From contig MUGG01000146.1 in assembly GCA_002148405.1 (NCBI GenBank), forward strand, positions 1 to 64,000: a stretch of 64,000 nt of DNA, in the 5' to 3' direction. Under the pieces are notes generated by a model that saw only the letters and a list, made by a program, of their open reading frames with translations, was not told the DNA's origin and made no database searches. The translations under genes were made by a program, and so were the position numbers. Below, piece after piece: positions 26,641 through 35,925 of this stretch. Every line of letters begins with the position of its first letter. Within the stretch, counting starts at the first letter, position 1. Origin of the DNA: Alkalinema sp. CACIAM 70d (lineage in GTDB: Bacteria > Cyanobacteriota > Cyanobacteriia > Leptolyngbyales > Leptolyngbyaceae).

Positions 26641-26741
26641 ACTAAAAATCAGAGCTAACCATACAGCCAGCCCCGATCCTAACATCAACAATTTCCTAAA
26701 AATTGACTGATTCCGCAACAACAAACCAGTCGAGCATGGTG

Positions 26742-27152
26742 TTACCAGCCGGCTGACACTGGAGCCGTTTGCGGTGGAGCCGTTTGCGCTGAAGTCGTGG
26801 TAGTAGCAGCAGGTTGAGTGGTTGATGTTGTTTTAGTGACCGTTGTTGTTGTTCCTGCATTCAGCGGCTGTTGACCGGGCTGAGATTGCTTAGCATCGCG
26901 GGGGTTTGTCTCAACCGTTGTGGAAGTCACCGTCGTAGAGGTCACTTGAGTAGGCTTATTGCCAGGTGCATTGGCTGAAGTAATTCCGGTTCGGTTAGCC
27001 GCTGCGTTGTTGGTCGAAACTGGAGTGGCTTTGTTCGACTGCACTTGATTCGTTCCCAGGAAGGGGCGAATTCCAGCCAGCGTGGCTAACCAGGCGAAGG
27101 AAAGTAGAATTAGGACGCCTCCCACTACTCTACCAAAAATATTCATACCCAT
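26742..27152 (-). CDS. Thr-rich membrane-anchored low-complexity protein
   Basis: The 136-residue protein has one N-terminal membrane helix (about 7-26). A long disordered tail follows, made of Thr, Ser, Ala, Pro and Gln with runs such as TTTTVTKTTSTT. The family is not recognised. The last residues include a duplicated QTAPP/QTAPV unit encoded by a 15-bp tandem repeat (about 26752-26782). It lies 101 bases upstream of thiO on the same strand, so cotranscription is possible. Confidence 0.6.
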   Translation of the reverse strand: MGMNIFGRVVGGVLILLSFAWLATLAGIRPFLGTNQVQSNKATPVSTNNAAANRTGITSANAPGNKPTQVTSTTVTSTTVETNPRDAKQSQPGQQPLNAGTTTTVTKTTSTTQPAATTTTSAQTAPPQTAPVSAGW

Positions 27153-27303
27153 AAATTTAGATGAAATGAGTGAACAGCAAAATTTTCATGCTCTAACTCA
27201 TTGTATTGGGGCTACCCGGAATAGTGACATGATTTCACGAACTTTCAGGATCTTTGGGGATTTTTTCGGCTTAGAACGTCAAGCCTGGACTTACAAAAAA
27301 CAA

Positions 27304-27333
27304 GACACCTGAAGAGGTTTTTCCTCAAGTGTC
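27304..27333 (-). terminator. Terminator downstream of ndhD
   Basis: On the minus strand a GACACTTGAGG stem arm, an AAAAA loop and a complementary arm (CCTCTTCAGGTGTC, small mismatch) are followed by TTGTTTTTTG. This is a typical intrinsic terminator for ndhD, about 100 bases after its stop. Confidence 0.75.
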
Positions 27334-27361
27334 CTGTTAATTGTCAGCATCGAATCAATCG

Positions 27362-27417
27362 TCAGCACAATGTCATCAGCACAATGTCATCAGTACAACG
27401 CCATCAGAACAATGGCC
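27362..27417. repeat. Four-copy 14-bp tandem repeat
   Basis: The unit TCAGCACAATGTCA is perfect twice (27362-27375, 27376-27389). It is followed by two diverged copies (27390-27403, 27404-27417). It lies between the ndhD stop and its terminator, so it is transcribed in the 3' untranslated region. Confidence 0.9.
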
Positions 27418-27427
27418 GCAAGACTAC

Positions 27428-29020
27428 TTATTTCACGATCGAGACTAGCTTAGGTGCGGCAAGCTCAGGAGCCATAGAAACTTGAGGGAATTGCATCGGC
27501 TGGCCTGCTAGGGTGGGCAGGGCATTCCGAGCATGGCTCGCAACTTGCACCGTTTTCACATCATAGGTTTGGGTGATTAGCTTGGGATACAGGCCAATGC
27601 CAATGATGGGTAGCAAAAAGCTGGCAGCAATAAACAACTCACGGGGCTTCACATCCAAAAAGATGTTGCCTTCCACGGCCTTGCCTTCCTTGCCGTAGAA
27701 CATTTCCCGCAACATCGAGAGTAGGTAAATCGGCGTGATGATTAAACCGATCGCCGCAAGAACCACCACAACGGTTTTGAATTCCGTGCTGTAAATATCA
27801 CTGTTGCTGAAGCCCAGGAAGACCATCAATTCTCCTACGAAGCCGCTCATTCCCGGCAGGGCGAGGGAGGCCATCGACGCAGTCGTAAACAGGGCAAATG
27901 CTGAAGGCATTTTCTTGCCCAAACCGCCCATTTCATCCAAGTTCAAGGTGTGGGTGCGATCGTAGGTAACCCCCGCTAGGAAGAATAGCGCTGCGGCAAT
28001 CAAACCGTGGGAGACCATTTGCAGGACTGCGCCACTCATGCCCAATTCTGTGTAGGATGCGACACCGAGTAACACAAACCCCATGTGGGAAATGGAGGAG
28101 TAGGCCATCCGCCGCTTCAGATTGCGCTGGGCAAAGGAAGCTAGCGATCCATAAACAATGTTGACCACACCCAGCACTGCCAATACCGGAGCAAAGTAAA
28201 CATGGGCATGGGGCAGCATTTCCACGTTCATGCGGATCAGGGCATAGCCACCCATTTTCAGAAGCACCCCGGCCAAAATCATGGAAACTGGCGCAGAGGC
28301 TTCCCCATGGGCATCGGGCAACCAAGTGTGGAGGGGAAATACGGAAAGCTTGACACCATAGGCAATCAGCAATCCTGCATAAACCAAAAGCTCAAATCCC
28401 AGCTTGTAATCCTTCAGGCCCAATTCCGTCAGATTAAAGGTGACATTGCCGCCGTAGAAGGCCATGGCCAGCGCGGCGACTAGAATGAAAATCGACGCGA
28501 TCGCAGTGTAGAGAATAAACTTCGTTGCTGCATAACGACGCTTAGGGCCACCCCAAATCGCGATGAGGATATAAACCGGAACCAGTTCCAGCTCCCAAAT
28601 GCAGAAGAATTGCAACAAATCCTGAGCACAGAACACCCCAATCTGGGCGCTGTACATCAACAGCATCAGGAAATAAAACAGCCGGGGCTTTTCCTTAACT
28701 TGCCAGCCGGCCAGGATCGAAAGCGTGGTAACCAGTCCCGTTAGAACCACCAAGGGCATGGAGATCCCATCGATCGCCAAGGACCAATTCAGACCCAACT
28801 GCGGAATCCAGGAATAATTTTCAACGAGCTGATAGGCGGACTGAGTGAAGTCGTAGTGCTGCCAAAGGGCGTAAATGATGAGTGCAAAATTGGTCAGACC
28901 CACGCCCAAGGCATAGGAACGGACGGTTTTGCCTTCTTTATCGGGCAGGATAGGGATGAGAAGCGATGCCACGATCGGCAAGAGGATAATGACGCTAAGC
29001 CAAGGAAATGCAGTGCTCAC
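27428..29020 (-). CDS. ndhD: NAD(P)H-quinone oxidoreductase chain 4 (NdhD)
   Basis: The 530-residue protein has about 14 membrane helices of the NuoM/NdhD antiporter-like family. Segments FCIWELELVPVYILIAIWGG and HTWLPDAHGEASAPVSMILAG are diagnostic and hold the conserved Glu and Lys/His of the proton path. NdhD is part of the NDH-1 complex for cyclic electron flow and respiration in the thylakoid membrane. The form close to NdhD1 (NDH-1L) is likely. The start is a GTG at 29020, giving MSTAFPWLS. A terminator and a repeat follow. Confidence 0.95.
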   Translation of the reverse strand: MSTAFPWLSVIILLPIVASLLIPILPDKEGKTVRSYALGVGLTNFALIIYALWQHYDFTQSAYQLVENYSWIPQLGLNWSLAIDGISMPLVVLTGLVTTLSILAGWQVKEKPRLFYFLMLLMYSAQIGVFCAQDLLQFFCIWELELVPVYILIAIWGGPKRRYAATKFILYTAIASIFILVAALAMAFYGGNVTFNLTELGLKDYKLGFELLVYAGLLIAYGVKLSVFPLHTWLPDAHGEASAPVSMILAGVLLKMGGYALIRMNVEMLPHAHVYFAPVLAVLGVVNIVYGSLASFAQRNLKRRMAYSSISHMGFVLLGVASYTELGMSGAVLQMVSHGLIAAALFFLAGVTYDRTHTLNLDEMGGLGKKMPSAFALFTTASMASLALPGMSGFVGELMVFLGFSNSDIYSTEFKTVVVVLAAIGLIITPIYLLSMLREMFYGKEGKAVEGNIFLDVKPRELFIAASFLLPIIGIGLYPKLITQTYDVKTVQVASHARNALPTLAGQPMQFPQVSMAPELAAPKLVSIVK

Positions 29021-29657
29021 GACGAGAACCTGTAGAGAATCATCAGTGAAGTGGACAGTGGGTTATCACCGGAATTAACCGAACCCAGAGATTCAATCCG
29101 CAAAGAAAAGTCATCAACTTTGGAGAGATCAAACTCACGGTTTGGGTGAGTTTGCAAACGTTGTAGGACTGTGACCGGATCGGAGTCTCACAGGTGAGGC
29201 GCTGACCACCCACGCATCCCACGGGAGTTTATTAGTTATCTTTGCGAATCAAATTGGTAAACCAAACGGTTTAGTAATTTGATGAGAATAATTACCTACT
29301 CGATTATAGTACCCATTTGTAAAGCTAAATAAACTTCATCAAAACAATATGACAGCTTGTAAATTGCCTCGATTCCAGAAGAACAGGAAGCAGATAAGCT
29401 AAGTCTTTCAGACTCTGACTTACCCAGTTGAGACAGTTAAAAAGAACAGGGAAACATAAAGCTAAAACACGAAGCACCTTGAATATTCAAGATATTCGTA
29501 ACATATGTTTACAATTCTAGGCAGACAATTGCGTATTTTTCAAAAACTTAATAATTGCGTGAAAAGGGTGTAAAACTTAACAATCTTAGCCAATTCGGAT
29601 CCAAAAAATTTCTATTTCTAGAACTTTGAAGCCCAAGATTCCGTCTTTGGGAGGTCT
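29021..29657. other. Long leader region of ndhD
   Basis: These 637 bases lie upstream of ndhD on the minus strand. Two hairpins are clear: CAAACTCAC / GTGAGTTTG (29130-29154) and CTGTGA / TCACAG (29169-29193). The rest is A/T rich. It probably holds the ndhD promoter and a structured leader. No known riboswitch is recognised. Confidence 0.45.
29130..29154 (-). promoter_or_regulatory. Stem-loop in the ndhD leader
   Basis: A perfect 9-bp inverted repeat (CAAACTCAC / GTGAGTTTG) with a 7-base loop lies about 110 bases before the ndhD start. It has no T-tract, so regulation or mRNA stability is more likely than termination. Confidence 0.5.
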
Positions 29658-31151
29658 TCAACTCAAAATTTGCTCACGGTAATCCTTGCTGTGTAGGCCC
29701 GATCGACTCGATCGACGGGTAACATTCTTCAGCATGTAGTGCAGGTCATCGGGGTTCATGGAGGCCGCCAACGCCTCTTCCTCTGTAATGCGACCCTGAT
29801 AATGCAGGTCGTAGAGGGCCTGATTCAAAGTTTGCGCGCCATCTTTGCCTTCTTCCATCACCCGACTGACAGCTTCCAGATCCCCCTTTTGCAGATAGTC
29901 CCGGATGGTTTCGGTATTCAGCATAATTTCCAGCGCCGCCACACGCCCCCCCGCAGGAGTAGGCACTAGCACTTGGGACATCACCGCCTGCATTGCTTCA
30001 ACAATTTGATGCCGTACCGTTTCCTGTTCTTCCGGCGTGTAAAAATTCAAGATTCGTTTGAGGGCATTAACAGTGCCCTTGGTATGGAGGGTACCTAGTA
30101 CCAAATGTCCTGTCAGCGCCGCACGAATGGCCGTTTCCACGGTGTCCCGATCGCGCATTTCACCAATCAGCAAAATATCCGGATCCTGCCGCAGCGCCGA
30201 TCGCAGGGCTTCTTTGAATTCATGGGTGTGTAGTCCCACTTCCCGTTGCGTAATCAGCGATTGATTGGAGGTGTGGATATATTCGATCGGGTCTTCGATC
30301 GTGACAATCTTTCTGCAAAAAGAGTCATTAACATGGCGTAACATGGCCGCCAAAGTTGTTGATTTACCCGTATTGACTGGCCCCGTCACTAGAACTAATC
30401 CCTGGCGCTCTTCCGCAAGGCGGCCCAGAATTTCCGGTAAACCAAGATCCGCGATCGTGGGCACATTGAGGGAAATCAACCGCAATACCATCACCCCACC
30501 CATGATTGACTGGGCGCAGTTCAACCGACACCGCACGAGGTTTGGGTAATAAATCGCAGTATCCAGTTCCCAATGCTGATGGAAAAATGTCCGCTGTTCC
30601 GGTGACAGCACTTCCTCTAAAAACGTGTCAAATTGGCGAGCGGTAATCACGCCATAACTGGGTTGAGGCTGAATTTGGCCTTGAACCCGAAAACGGGGCA
30701 CCTCTCCCACTTGCAAATGAATGTCCGAAGCCCTCTGCTGGTAGGCATCCTGAACCAGACTTAGGATTGTGGTGGACTGATTATCAGATGCGGTTTCCAG
30801 CTGAATGTTGCTAATGCTGAGAGATTGGATACCTTGCGTGGTGGGGCCACAGTTAATCCGAGCCGTCAGAAACCCTGGAATCGTTAATAGGGTGTCTAAT
30901 TTTTGCTGAGTGCGATAAATCTGCACTAAATCCAGAGGCAAAAGATCCTGAATATATTGGCTAAAGCGTTCTGGCGTGACGATCGGCAATTGTCCCTGGG
31001 GCATGAGCTTGCCATGGAGACGATAGAACGGCGATCGCCCAATTTGGATATAGAGTGCCGTTGCTCCCTGGTGATACGCCGTATAGATCAGTTGCCGAAA
31101 CTCGGAGGGCTGATCCGTTGCCGACATAGGATTAGCTTGAATGGCAGTCAT
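29658..31151 (-). CDS. PilT-like type IV pilus ATPase with doubled N-terminal domain
   Basis: The 497-residue protein is a GspE/PilT secretion ATPase. It has a Walker A GPVNTGKST (Lys263), an Asp box (KIVTIEDPIEYIH), a Walker B region (ILLIGEMRD) and a His box (GHLVLGTLHT). PilT retracts type IV pili and usually has about 350-430 residues. Here an extra segment of about 100 residues precedes the normal N-terminal domain, and both copies contain similar elements (ALYIQIG-SPFYRLHGK and DIHLQVGEVPRFRVQGQ). Cyanobacteria have several PilT paralogs. Which one this is cannot be said. Confidence 0.88.
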   Translation of the reverse strand: MTAIQANPMSATDQPSEFRQLIYTAYHQGATALYIQIGRSPFYRLHGKLMPQGQLPIVTPERFSQYIQDLLPLDLVQIYRTQQKLDTLLTIPGFLTARINCGPTTQGIQSLSISNIQLETASDNQSTTILSLVQDAYQQRASDIHLQVGEVPRFRVQGQIQPQPSYGVITARQFDTFLEEVLSPEQRTFFHQHWELDTAIYYPNLVRCRLNCAQSIMGGVMVLRLISLNVPTIADLGLPEILGRLAEERQGLVLVTGPVNTGKSTTLAAMLRHVNDSFCRKIVTIEDPIEYIHTSNQSLITQREVGLHTHEFKEALRSALRQDPDILLIGEMRDRDTVETAIRAALTGHLVLGTLHTKGTVNALKRILNFYTPEEQETVRHQIVEAMQAVMSQVLVPTPAGGRVAALEIMLNTETIRDYLQKGDLEAVSRVMEEGKDGAQTLNQALYDLHYQGRITEEEALAASMNPDDLHYMLKNVTRRSSRSGLHSKDYREQILS

Positions 31152-31197
31152 GGCAAATGTGACAGCGGATGTGACGATTGATTTAACAGGAGACTTA

Positions 31198-31242
31198 CAG
31201 GCAATAACAAGGCAGGCAATAACAAGACAAGCAACGACAAGG
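31198..31242. repeat. Three-copy 15-bp tandem repeat
   Basis: CAGGCAATAACAAGG is followed by CAGGCAATAACAAGA and a diverged CAAGCAACGACAAGG, in the leader of the PilT-like gene. Confidence 0.8.
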
Positions 31243-31398
31243 GAATAGGATTTGACAAGGAATTTGACGAAAGCTTAGGGTTAGAGTCCTCTAAATTTGG
31301 AACTGATTAAATTTGGAGTTCTCTAACCATCGAGCAGTCGCAATGCTTGGACAGACAGTTGGTGGGCAGTTTATTAGCTGAGTTTAATGTAGAAATTT

Positions 31399-32373
31399 TT
31401 AATCGACAGATTTCTTACGACTATGCCCTAGGGAAGGATCTGTTAATAAACCTTGACAAGCTTTACCAAGGTAGCCAATTTGTCCATAGCTATAAACCCA
31501 ATTTTCAAAGGATTCTGCTGGTTTCCGCCAAAATTTGATTGCTTTATAGCAGCCGCGCAGAAGTCGTTCGCTTCCCCGCAGCAATTGCGCTAATCCCGCT
31601 TCTCCCACTAACTGCTCTCGGTAACATTCGCTAATGCCTTGCCACCACCCCCGTTCTAGGAACCAACGTCGCTGTACCCGTTCCGGAGCAACATGGTGCG
31701 CAACGATCGCGGTGGGTAAGTAGGCCACCCGCCAGCCAGTTTGCAGGGCGAGATTGGTCATGTGTAATTCTTCATTGGAGAGCAAATTTTTCCCCACCCG
31801 TCCTAGGTTGAGGTCAAAGCCTCCCACTTGGTCAAGAAATGTACGACGCAAAGAATAATTGAGTCCCCGAGGCGTGAGTCCCGGTACTTGAATTTCAACC
31901 ACTTGGTCACCCAAGTCGTAGGCTCCTAAATTCCCTGCCAAACCCGCCGAAAGCCAGCGTGGAGCCATCAGTCCATCCGTCCAAAGCAACGTGACTTTGC
32001 CCCCCGCGATCGCCAACTTAGGATCCTCTGCATAGGCATCCACTAGGATTTGTAGCCATTCTGGGCTGGCGATCGCATCATCGTCGAGGTAAGCCAAAAT
32101 CTCCGCTTGTGCCAATTTGGCTCCGGTATTCCGAGCAACCGACAGACCCACTTGGGGTTCGTATACATAGCGGAGGCGAGAATCGGCCAAGTATGGCTCT
32201 ACGACCTCTCTTGTGCGATCGGTGGAAGCATTATCCACCACAATCAGTTCGAAGGCTGCACAAGTTTGCTGGAGCAAGCTTTCGATCGCTTTCCCCAGAT
32301 AGCGATCGCGGTTATGGGTGCAGATAATTGCCGAAATTTTTGGCTGCGGTGGGTTAGGACAGGGTGAACGCAT
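31399..32373 (-). CDS. Family-2 glycosyltransferase
   Basis: The 324-residue protein starts at ATG 32373. A TTG three codons upstream is also in frame. The GT-A nucleotide-sugar domain shows ISAIICTHNR, VVDNASTDRT and LAYLDDDA (DxD-like metal site), and the acceptor-site NEELHMTNLALQTGWRVAYLP. There are no membrane helices. It is probably a soluble enzyme of exopolysaccharide, LPS or glycolipid synthesis. The sugar is unknown. Confidence 0.88.
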   Translation of the reverse strand: MRSPCPNPPQPKISAIICTHNRDRYLGKAIESLLQQTCAAFELIVVDNASTDRTREVVEPYLADSRLRYVYEPQVGLSVARNTGAKLAQAEILAYLDDDAIASPEWLQILVDAYAEDPKLAIAGGKVTLLWTDGLMAPRWLSAGLAGNLGAYDLGDQVVEIQVPGLTPRGLNYSLRRTFLDQVGGFDLNLGRVGKNLLSNEELHMTNLALQTGWRVAYLPTAIVAHHVAPERVQRRWFLERGWWQGISECYREQLVGEAGLAQLLRGSERLLRGCYKAIKFWRKPAESFENWVYSYGQIGYLGKACQGLLTDPSLGHSRKKSVD

Positions 32374-32526
32374 AGGAACCAAAAGAACAAGCCATTGTTG
32401 TCAGGTTTAACGCAGAACTCAAAATTTCTCAACGCAAGCCTTGGTAATACTTGGGTGATCCTTGTCCTGGAATTCAGATCTTTGAGTTGCCTTACTGTCA
32501 ACGAATGGATGAGGACGCCCACCATG

Positions 32527-33525
32527 CTATTGCTTCAGGCGGCTATGTAGCATCACGAGATCTTCGGATAGTTGCCCCAATCGACTTTCTAAATCCTGTT
32601 GGCGATTGAGCAGTTGGCGAAGACGATGGTGGCGGGCGATGGCGAGACTAACGGTGGGCACTTGCTCTGCTGGACAGGGACAAGACCAAACTCGGCCATC
32701 TGCGTTCAAGCCGCAAAGCCGATATCCCGCACCGTTGACTAAAACCCGCTCTGGTTGAATTTCCCCGGACTGCAATTTTTCGACAAACTGAATTAGTTGG
32801 GAAATTTCTGCGTGCTTGAACGCGACAGTTTCCACATGGGGCACATCACCCGTAGATTCTAGCCAGCCATCCACGATCGGCCCTTCAATATAGAGATCTT
32901 GAATCTGTCGCACCACTTGGGCCAATTCCGCTTGCCATGCTTCGGCAATCCCTAACATTTCCCGCAGGAGACTAGCAGCCAGTCCTGGATTTGCGCCGTT
33001 GCGGTGGCTAGAAAACTGAACCGATTTCATTTTGGGCAAATGCAACGCCTTGGGAGGGGCGACTGTTGCCTGACCAGAAGGATTCATCCCAGAACCCAGC
33101 ATCCCAGCATCCGGCATCGTGGGGGTAGGTGCAGAGGGTTGGGCAGAGGCTGGTGGATTCCCCGACGGTTTTGGAGTCTGATCGATCGAAGCGCGATCGG
33201 TCATCAGAGCATCCCCGTGGAGCGGTCGATGCAAGCCACCCAAGGGGGCAATAGTTGCAGACTTTTCAGGTGGCGCGATCGTAGAAGCAGCCGTTTGAGC
33301 AGGGGGCGTTTGAAGGGACGCTGAACCGGACGGCGCAGGCAGAGCGGGAGAAACAGCGACGGTCGTTGCTGAGATGGACTTTTGACTCACTTCAAAGGAC
33401 ACCGATCGTCCCACTGGAGTTTGAGGGCGCACCGGGCTGGCACTGGCAAAACCGGCAGCGATCGCGCTGGGTTGCTCAAGGCGATGCAGGGTTTGCTCAA
33501 TGCGTTTGAGGTTTGCTTTCATCAT
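32527..33525 (-). CDS. Hypothetical protein with disordered linker
   Basis: The 332-residue protein is not recognised. Residues 1-20 form a short helix. Residues 25-180 are a Pro/Ser/Ala/Thr/Gln-rich linker. The C-terminal 150 residues are folded, with a helix (LREMLGIAEAWQAELAQVVRQ), a segment with CGLNADGRVWSCPCP, and a terminal coiled coil (LLNRQQDLESRLGQLSEDLV). The CPCP pair might bind metal, but the sequence is too weak to say. It lies between the GT2 gene and the divergent cobU. Confidence 0.55.
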   Translation of the reverse strand: MMKANLKRIEQTLHRLEQPSAIAAGFASASPVRPQTPVGRSVSFEVSQKSISATTVAVSPALPAPSGSASLQTPPAQTAASTIAPPEKSATIAPLGGLHRPLHGDALMTDRASIDQTPKPSGNPPASAQPSAPTPTMPDAGMLGSGMNPSGQATVAPPKALHLPKMKSVQFSSHRNGANPGLAASLLREMLGIAEAWQAELAQVVRQIQDLYIEGPIVDGWLESTGDVPHVETVAFKHAEISQLIQFVEKLQSGEIQPERVLVNGAGYRLCGLNADGRVWSCPCPAEQVPTVSLAIARHHRLRQLLNRQQDLESRLGQLSEDLVMLHSRLKQ

Positions 33526-33620
33526 GTCAAACTCGGAGGTGATTAGCCCAATTCCCGATCTGGCAGGGTTTGGAATGACCTATTGTATACGTCGATATCT
33601 AAATAGCGCAGATTTTAAGC

Positions 33621-34157
33621 ATGATTATTTTGGTCACTGGCCCTGCCCGATCGGGCAAAAGTGAATGGGCAGAACGGCTAGCTCAGCAGTCGGGTCAGTC
33701 GGTGGTGTACCTGGCCACCGCCCAAACTGACCCCATGGATCAGGAATGGCAGACCCGGATTATCCAACATCAACAGCGCCGTCCTGAACACTGGCAAACT
33801 TGGGCAGAACCGATTTCCCTAGCCGATCGACTGCGCCAGTTATCCCCTGAACAGTGTTGTTTGGTCGATTCCCTTGGCACTTGGCTAGCCAATCTACTAG
33901 AACAAAATGAATCTACCTGGCAGACCACCGTCGCAGAGTTACTGCAATTGTTGCAAACTCTGCCAATCACCGTAATTTTTGTCAGTGAGGAAACCGGCTG
34001 GGGTGTGGTTCCGGCCTACCCCGTAGGACGCCTGTTTCGCGATCGCCTGGGTAGCCTCACCCGTCAAATTGCCACGATCGCTGATGTCACCTATCTGGTT
34101 ACGGGTGGCCATGTCCTTAATCTGAGTCAACTTGGACAAAAGCTAGATTTTCATTGA
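33621..34157 (+). CDS. cobU: Adenosylcobinamide kinase/guanylyltransferase CobU
   Basis: CobU phosphorylates adenosylcobinamide and then transfers GMP to it, for lower-axial-ligand assembly of cobamides (cyanobacteria make pseudo-B12). The 178-residue protein has Walker A GPARSGKS (residues 7-14). It also has the conserved DSLGTWLANLL segment and FVSEETGWGVVPAYPVGRLFRD, which bears the guanylylation region. It is full length. I see no cobalamin riboswitch in its short leader. Confidence 0.95.
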   Translation: MIILVTGPARSGKSEWAERLAQQSGQSVVYLATAQTDPMDQEWQTRIIQHQQRRPEHWQTWAEPISLADRLRQLSPEQCCLVDSLGTWLANLLEQNESTWQTTVAELLQLLQTLPITVIFVSEETGWGVVPAYPVGRLFRDRLGSLTRQIATIADVTYLVTGGHVLNLSQLGQKLDFH

Positions 34158-34276
34158 ATTCCATAGGATTGAACGCTGCGATCGCATCCTAAACTTCAGA
34201 CTTTATTTACATTTCTCACCCAGGGGCCACACTAGCATGGAGTTAAGGCATCTGATATTAATCCCTCTTAACGAAC

Positions 34277-34310
34277 CCTCAACATTTTTTCAATTCCTCA
34301 ACATTTTTTC
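34277..34310. repeat. 19-bp tandem duplication
   Basis: CCTCAACATTTTTTCAATT (34277-34295) is followed by CCTCAACATTTTTTC (34296-34310) in the leader of the next gene. Confidence 0.85.
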
Positions 34311-34375
34311 CGCTTTAGTCTGACCCAAGCCTGCCACTTTTTTCCTTCGGTTAGTCCCCTAGAGTTTTGTCACGT

Positions 34376-34816
34376 ATGGCTTCCGCATCCCATGTCAAAC
34401 ACTACATTGCCTATTGGTTGCAATTGGGTAAGTCATTAGTGACTCATTCCCATCGAAGCGCTCTGAAAAGTCCTTCAATTATTAGTGGCGAAAATTACAG
34501 CACTGAGTTTGAAGGCTACTGGCAGCAAGCTTTACAACATGCCAATACCAGCTATCTAGAAGGCACAGCCCAGACGATCGCTCAATTACTGACACCGGAA
34601 TGGGAGATCGTCATGTGTGCTCGGTGTCCGATGCCGATCGCGCTCAAAGTTTCGGGGGTCTCGGGAGAGAACTGTCCCTGCCAGGAACTTAACATCTGGC
34701 CGAACACAGACACCCTACCTCCTCGCGCTCCGGTGGTTTCCCAGTCAGTCTTGCTGGATATTTGCGAAGACCTCAAACGCAATGAGCATCACTATCCCCG
34801 ATCGGCTTCTGCTTAA
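34376..34816 (+). CDS. Conserved hypothetical with cysteine cluster
   Basis: The protein has 146 residues from ATG 34376. I do not recognise the family. Residues 1-75 are mainly helical. The C-terminal half contains CARCPMP and CPCQEL, four or five cysteines that could form a small zinc site. A soluble protein is expected. It is convergent with rnz, with a gap of 65 bases. Confidence 0.55.
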   Translation: MASASHVKHYIAYWLQLGKSLVTHSHRSALKSPSIISGENYSTEFEGYWQQALQHANTSYLEGTAQTIAQLLTPEWEIVMCARCPMPIALKVSGVSGENCPCQELNIWPNTDTLPPRAPVVSQSVLLDICEDLKRNEHHYPRSASA

Positions 34817-34881
34817 CCTTCGTTCAATCCACCCAGGGCTAAGGCCCCTCGATCGTACAGATCCAGCAGCCTTGAGACAGC

Positions 34882-35925
34882 CTAGGAAGATTTAACCTTC
34901 GGTTTGCGGGCTGTACTGCGACTTTTTTGGGGTGGTGTTTTTTGGGGCGATGGCAGTTCTGTAGACTCCGCAGCCGGTTCAGGGGATTCTTTTATCCGGC
35001 GTCGGGGAACTTCGTAGGTCCAGAAATCGTGGGCCATTTCCGTTTGAGGAAAAATAGCCCGTGCTTCCGCCAGCAAATCCTTGAGTTCAATCTCATTGCC
35101 AGGGGCATAGCGAGGGCTGAAGTGGGTCATGATGAGGGTTTTCACCTGAGCTGCCAACGCGACTTGGGCGGCCATAGTCGTCGTTGAGTGCAACCGTTGG
35201 AAGGCCATTTCCGCCTCCTGATGGGCAAAGGTTGCTTCATGGATCAGCACATCCGCATCCTGGGAGAGTTCGATCGCCGATTCACAGAAAACGGTATCCG
35301 TACAGTAGACCACCTTGCGACCCAGTTCCGTGGGCCCTACAAACTCTTGACCATTAAACGTACGCCCATCCTCTAAAGTGATGGTTTCCCCCCGTTTGAG
35401 GCGACCGTAGACTGGCCCAAAGGGAATGCCCAACTCTTGGGCCTTGGCAACGTTGAATTCCCCCGGTCGATCGTGCTCAATAATGCGATAGCCGTAGGCC
35501 GGAACCCGGTGCTTCAGCAATGTACATTGCACCGTAAAGGTATCATCCTGAAACACCAGACCAGGTTGGACTGTATGCACGCGGACGGGATAGGAAAAAT
35601 GGGTTTGGGAATAGCGCCGACAGGCTTTGATGTATTCAGCCAGATCGGGGGGACCATAGATATCAATTTCCTGGGCATTACCAGCGAGGCCACAACTGGC
35701 CAACAGTCCCATTAGCCCAAAAATATGATCTCCATGCATGTGGGTGATAAAAATGCGGCGAACCTGACTCACCCGGAGATCACTGCGCAGAAACTGGTGC
35801 TGGGTGCCTTCACCACAGTCAAACAACCAAATTTCCGATCGCTGGGGCAACTTTAAAGCCACCCCAGAAACATTACGGGCGCGGGTTGGTACCCCAGAAC
35901 TAGTTCCAAGAAATGTAATCTGCAA
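34882..35925 (-). CDS. rnz: Ribonuclease Z
   Basis: RNase Z (tRNase Z) cuts the 3' trailer of tRNA precursors. The 347-residue protein has the metallo-beta-lactamase motif THMHGDH (His62, His64, Asp66, His67), the exosite-proximal region, and later His residues in HEATF and THFSPRY. The start is a TTG at 35925: homologs begin MQITFLGTSSGVPTRARN, and no ATG is available. The last 40 residues are a basic, Pro/Ser-rich tail beyond the usual catalytic end. Confidence 0.95.
   Translation of the reverse strand: MQITFLGTSSGVPTRARNVSGVALKLPQRSEIWLFDCGEGTQHQFLRSDLRVSQVRRIFITHMHGDHIFGLMGLLASCGLAGNAQEIDIYGPPDLAEYIKACRRYSQTHFSYPVRVHTVQPGLVFQDDTFTVQCTLLKHRVPAYGYRIIEHDRPGEFNVAKAQELGIPFGPVYGRLKRGETITLEDGRTFNGQEFVGPTELGRKVVYCTDTVFCESAIELSQDADVLIHEATFAHQEAEMAFQRLHSTTTMAAQVALAAQVKTLIMTHFSPRYAPGNEIELKDLLAEARAIFPQTEMAHDFWTYEVPRRRIKESPEPAAESTELPSPQKTPPQKSRSTARKPKVKSS

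Noticed and set aside
33526..33620. Cobalamin riboswitch before cobU
   Set aside because: The leader is only 95 bases and has no B12 box.
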